From an uncultured Labedella sp. (GTDB taxonomy: Bacteria; Actinomycetota; Actinomycetes; Actinomycetales; Microbacteriaceae), in contig CAKTZW010000119.1 of assembly GCA_934636065.1 (NCBI GenBank), positions 1-6,154 of the forward strand: a stretch of DNA of 6,154 bases, given 5' to 3'. Under the pieces are notes generated by a model. The model had not been told where the DNA came from. It worked only from the letters and a program-made list of their open reading frames with translations, and did no database searches. The translations under genes were made by a program, and so were the position numbers. Shown one piece after another: positions 4,863-6,154 of this stretch; within the stretch, counting starts at the first letter, position 1, and every line of letters starts with the position of its first letter.

Positions 4863-6154
4863 TCACTGCGCCGAGACGGTGACGTACTCGAGGACGTCGT
4901 CGAAGATCGACGGGCTCTCCGACGCGTCGCACGAGAGCGCGAACGACAGGTAGACGCCCGAGTCGACGAACTGGCGCGTCCCGATGAGGAAGTACGCATC
5001 GGCGCCGTCATCGGTCGTCACGCCGACCTCGCTCGTCATGAACTCGACCTCGACGCCGTCCTCCGTGAGGAGGGTGACGGTGCCGCCGACATCGCCGACC
5101 TCACCGGCCGAGTACCCGTCGACGAGCTCCTCGGCGTCCTGCTCGACGATCTCTCGCGTCGCCTCCTCGTCGCCGCCCTCAGCCTCGGTGTCACCGGGAG
5201 AGGTCGAGTCGGTGATCGTGTCGAACGAGCACACGACGTCGGCGGCCTCCCAGACGTCCTGCCCGTCGTCGTCGACAACCGTCTGCTCCCATGAGCTCGG
5301 AAGATCGACCTCGAAGTCCGGGTCGCCCTCGAACACCGCGTACTCGTCGAGCGAGAGGACACCGTCGCTCGCCGCATCCGTCGGCGTCGGCGTCGGAGAG
5401 GCGGAATCGGTGGGCGACTCCTCCGTCGTCGTGCCGCCGTCCCCCTCCGCGATGTCACGGGAGCCCGAGAAGACACTCGTGACGGAGAGCGCGATCACGA
5501 CGATGATCGCGACGAGAGCGAGTCCGCCGACACCGATGAGGGCCCAGCCCCAGCCGGGCATGCCCTTCTTCCGGGGAGGCTCCGGCGGCTGCCAGCCTCC
5601 CCCTCCCCCGGCCGCGTACGGCTGGCCGCCGTAGCCGGGCGGCTGCTGACCGCCGTAGCCTCCCGAGGGCGGGGGTGCGGCGAATCCGCCCGGCGGAGGC
5701 ACGCTGGGGGCGGCGCCGTAACCGGACTGGCCATAGCCCTGCTGGCCGTACCCGTGCTGCCCGGGGGCGTCCTGTCCGTACCCCTGCTGAGCGGGCTGCT
5801 GTTGCTGCGCATACGGGCTCTGCTGCGCGTACGGGTCCTGCGGACGGCCGCCCGCCTGCGGCCACACCTCGGTGGGGTACGCCTGGGACGGCGTCGTCGG
5901 CGCCCCGTAGCTCGGGTAAGACGGCGCCGCCGGTCCGGGCGGCGCGGCCGGTCCGGGCGGCGCGGCCGGCGGCGTGTACGGCGCCGGTGGAGCGCTCGGG
6001 GCCTCCGGAGCGCCGGGGAACCCGGGAGGGGGCGTGGGATCCGGAACCGACCAGGGCTCGGGAGCCGGCTCGGGGACCGGAGCGGGCTCCCGCTCGGGAG
6101 CCGGCTGGGGCTCGGGAGCCGGCTGAGGCTCGGGCTGAGGAGACGGTTCGGGAG
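4863..6154 (-). CDS. Pro/Gln/Gly-rich single-pass membrane protein, 5' end outside window
   Basis: Function not recognised. The 429 residues in view (numbered from the first whole codon at 6152) have three parts. Residues 1 to about 190 are low complexity: PAPE repeats, GPAAPP repeats, then YAQQ and GYGQ repeats. After PPRKKG, one transmembrane helix spans about 201-225 (GWALIGVGGLALVAIIVVIA). A Ser/Thr/Pro linker with TPTPT follows, then an acidic C-terminal domain (about 264-429) with FEVDLPSSWEQTV and two Cys (308 and 408) that could form a disulfide. The positive charges before the helix predict a cytoplasmic N-terminus and an exported C-terminus. Many actinobacterial proteins share this layout. 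The frame stays open to the window edge with no good start (the GTG at 5865-5867 lacks a ribosome binding site), so the real start lies beyond 6154. The stop is 4 bp from a shared terminator hairpin. Confidence 0.85.
   Translation of the reverse strand, partial: PEPSPQPEPQPAPEPQPAPEREPAPVPEPAPEPWSVPDPTPPPGFPGAPEAPSAPPAPYTPPAAPPGPAAPPGPAAPSYPSYGAPTTPSQAYPTEVWPQAGGRPQDPYAQQSPYAQQQQPAQQGYGQDAPGQHGYGQQGYGQSGYGAAPSVPPPGGFAAPPPSGGYGGQQPPGYGGQPYAAGGGGGWQPPEPPRKKGMPGWGWALIGVGGLALVAIIVVIALSVTSVFSGSRDIAEGDGGTTTEESPTDSASPTPTPTDAASDGVLSLDEYAVFEGDPDFEVDLPSSWEQTVVDDDGQDVWEAADVVCSFDTITDSTSPGDTEAEGGDEEATREIVEQDAEELVDGYSAGEVGDVGGTVTLLTEDGVEVEFMTSEVGVTTDDGADAYFLIGTRQFVDSGVYLSFALSCDASESPSIFDDVLEYVTVSAQ
5932..5967. 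repeat. 18-bp tandem repeat, two perfect copies
   Basis: ggtccgggcggcgcggcc occurs twice head to tail (5932-5949 and 5950-5967). On the minus strand it encodes a six-residue AAPPGP unit in the proline-rich region of the membrane protein. The length keeps the reading frame, so copy number could vary between strains without breaking the gene. Confidence 0.85.
6056..6124. repeat. Three 15-bp repeats encoding PAPE units
   Basis: gctcgggagccggct occurs at 6056-6070, 6092-6106 and 6110-6124, all in the same reading frame of the membrane-protein gene, where it encodes Pro-Ala-Pro-Glu. Degenerate variants lie between the copies and continue toward the window edge. The spacing of 36 and 18 bp are multiples of three. 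Such Pro-Glu repeats typically form extended, disordered arms. Confidence 0.8.

Noticed and set aside
5865..5867. GTG as the start of the membrane protein
   Set aside because: There is no ribosome binding site, and the same frame continues upstream for 95 codons as proline-rich repeats like those after it, so the start is beyond the window.
5620..6124. Repeat cluster considered as a CRISPR array
   Set aside because: Units are 15-18 bp, in frame with a coding region, without uniform spacers; they encode Pro-, Gln- and Gly-rich peptide repeats.

Overview
The window is high-G+C DNA (about two-thirds G+C or more by eye) with actinobacterial gene order. The long acidic N-terminal extension on NusG, the secE-nusG-rplK-rplA order directly behind a tRNA-Trp gene, and the Pro/Gln/Gly-rich single-pass membrane protein together suggest a member of the Microbacteriaceae. 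That family assignment is inference from protein character and gene order, not a database result.

Layout. On the minus strand, read from right to left, positions 2916 to 1 hold one likely transcription unit: a promoter-like pair (2888-2916), a roughly 175-nt leader with strong folding potential, tRNA-Trp (CCA anticodon), secE, nusG, rplK and the first 123 codons of rplA, which runs off the left edge. I see no TAnnnT-type -10 in the secE-nusG or nusG-rplK gaps, so the translocase subunit, the elongation factor and the two ribosomal proteins probably depend on promoters at or above the tRNA. Upstream of that, still on the minus strand, are two tiny genes of 59 and 49 codons. They encode related single-pass membrane proteins that share a membrane-entry motif; I do not recognise their function.

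From 3613 to 4803 on the plus strand lies a complete PLP-dependent class I aminotransferase of the aspartate aminotransferase type. Its GTG start sits 6 nt after a TAnnnT hexamer, the arrangement of an actinobacterial leaderless transcript. It converges on a minus-strand gene for a membrane protein with a long low-complexity Pro/Gln/Gly/Tyr N-terminal region, one transmembrane helix and an extracytoplasmic C-terminal domain. A perfect 15-bp stem hairpin lies between the two stop codons. The membrane protein's start codon is outside the window, beyond 6154.

Most of the window is conserved housekeeping sequence. The parts that ordinary annotation does not explain are the paired micro-proteins (2968-3440), the foldable leader in front of tRNA-Trp (2706-2882), the unusually long acidic NusG extension, and a bulged stem just before the rplA ribosome binding site. 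I see no mobile element, CRISPR array, phage gene or defence system.
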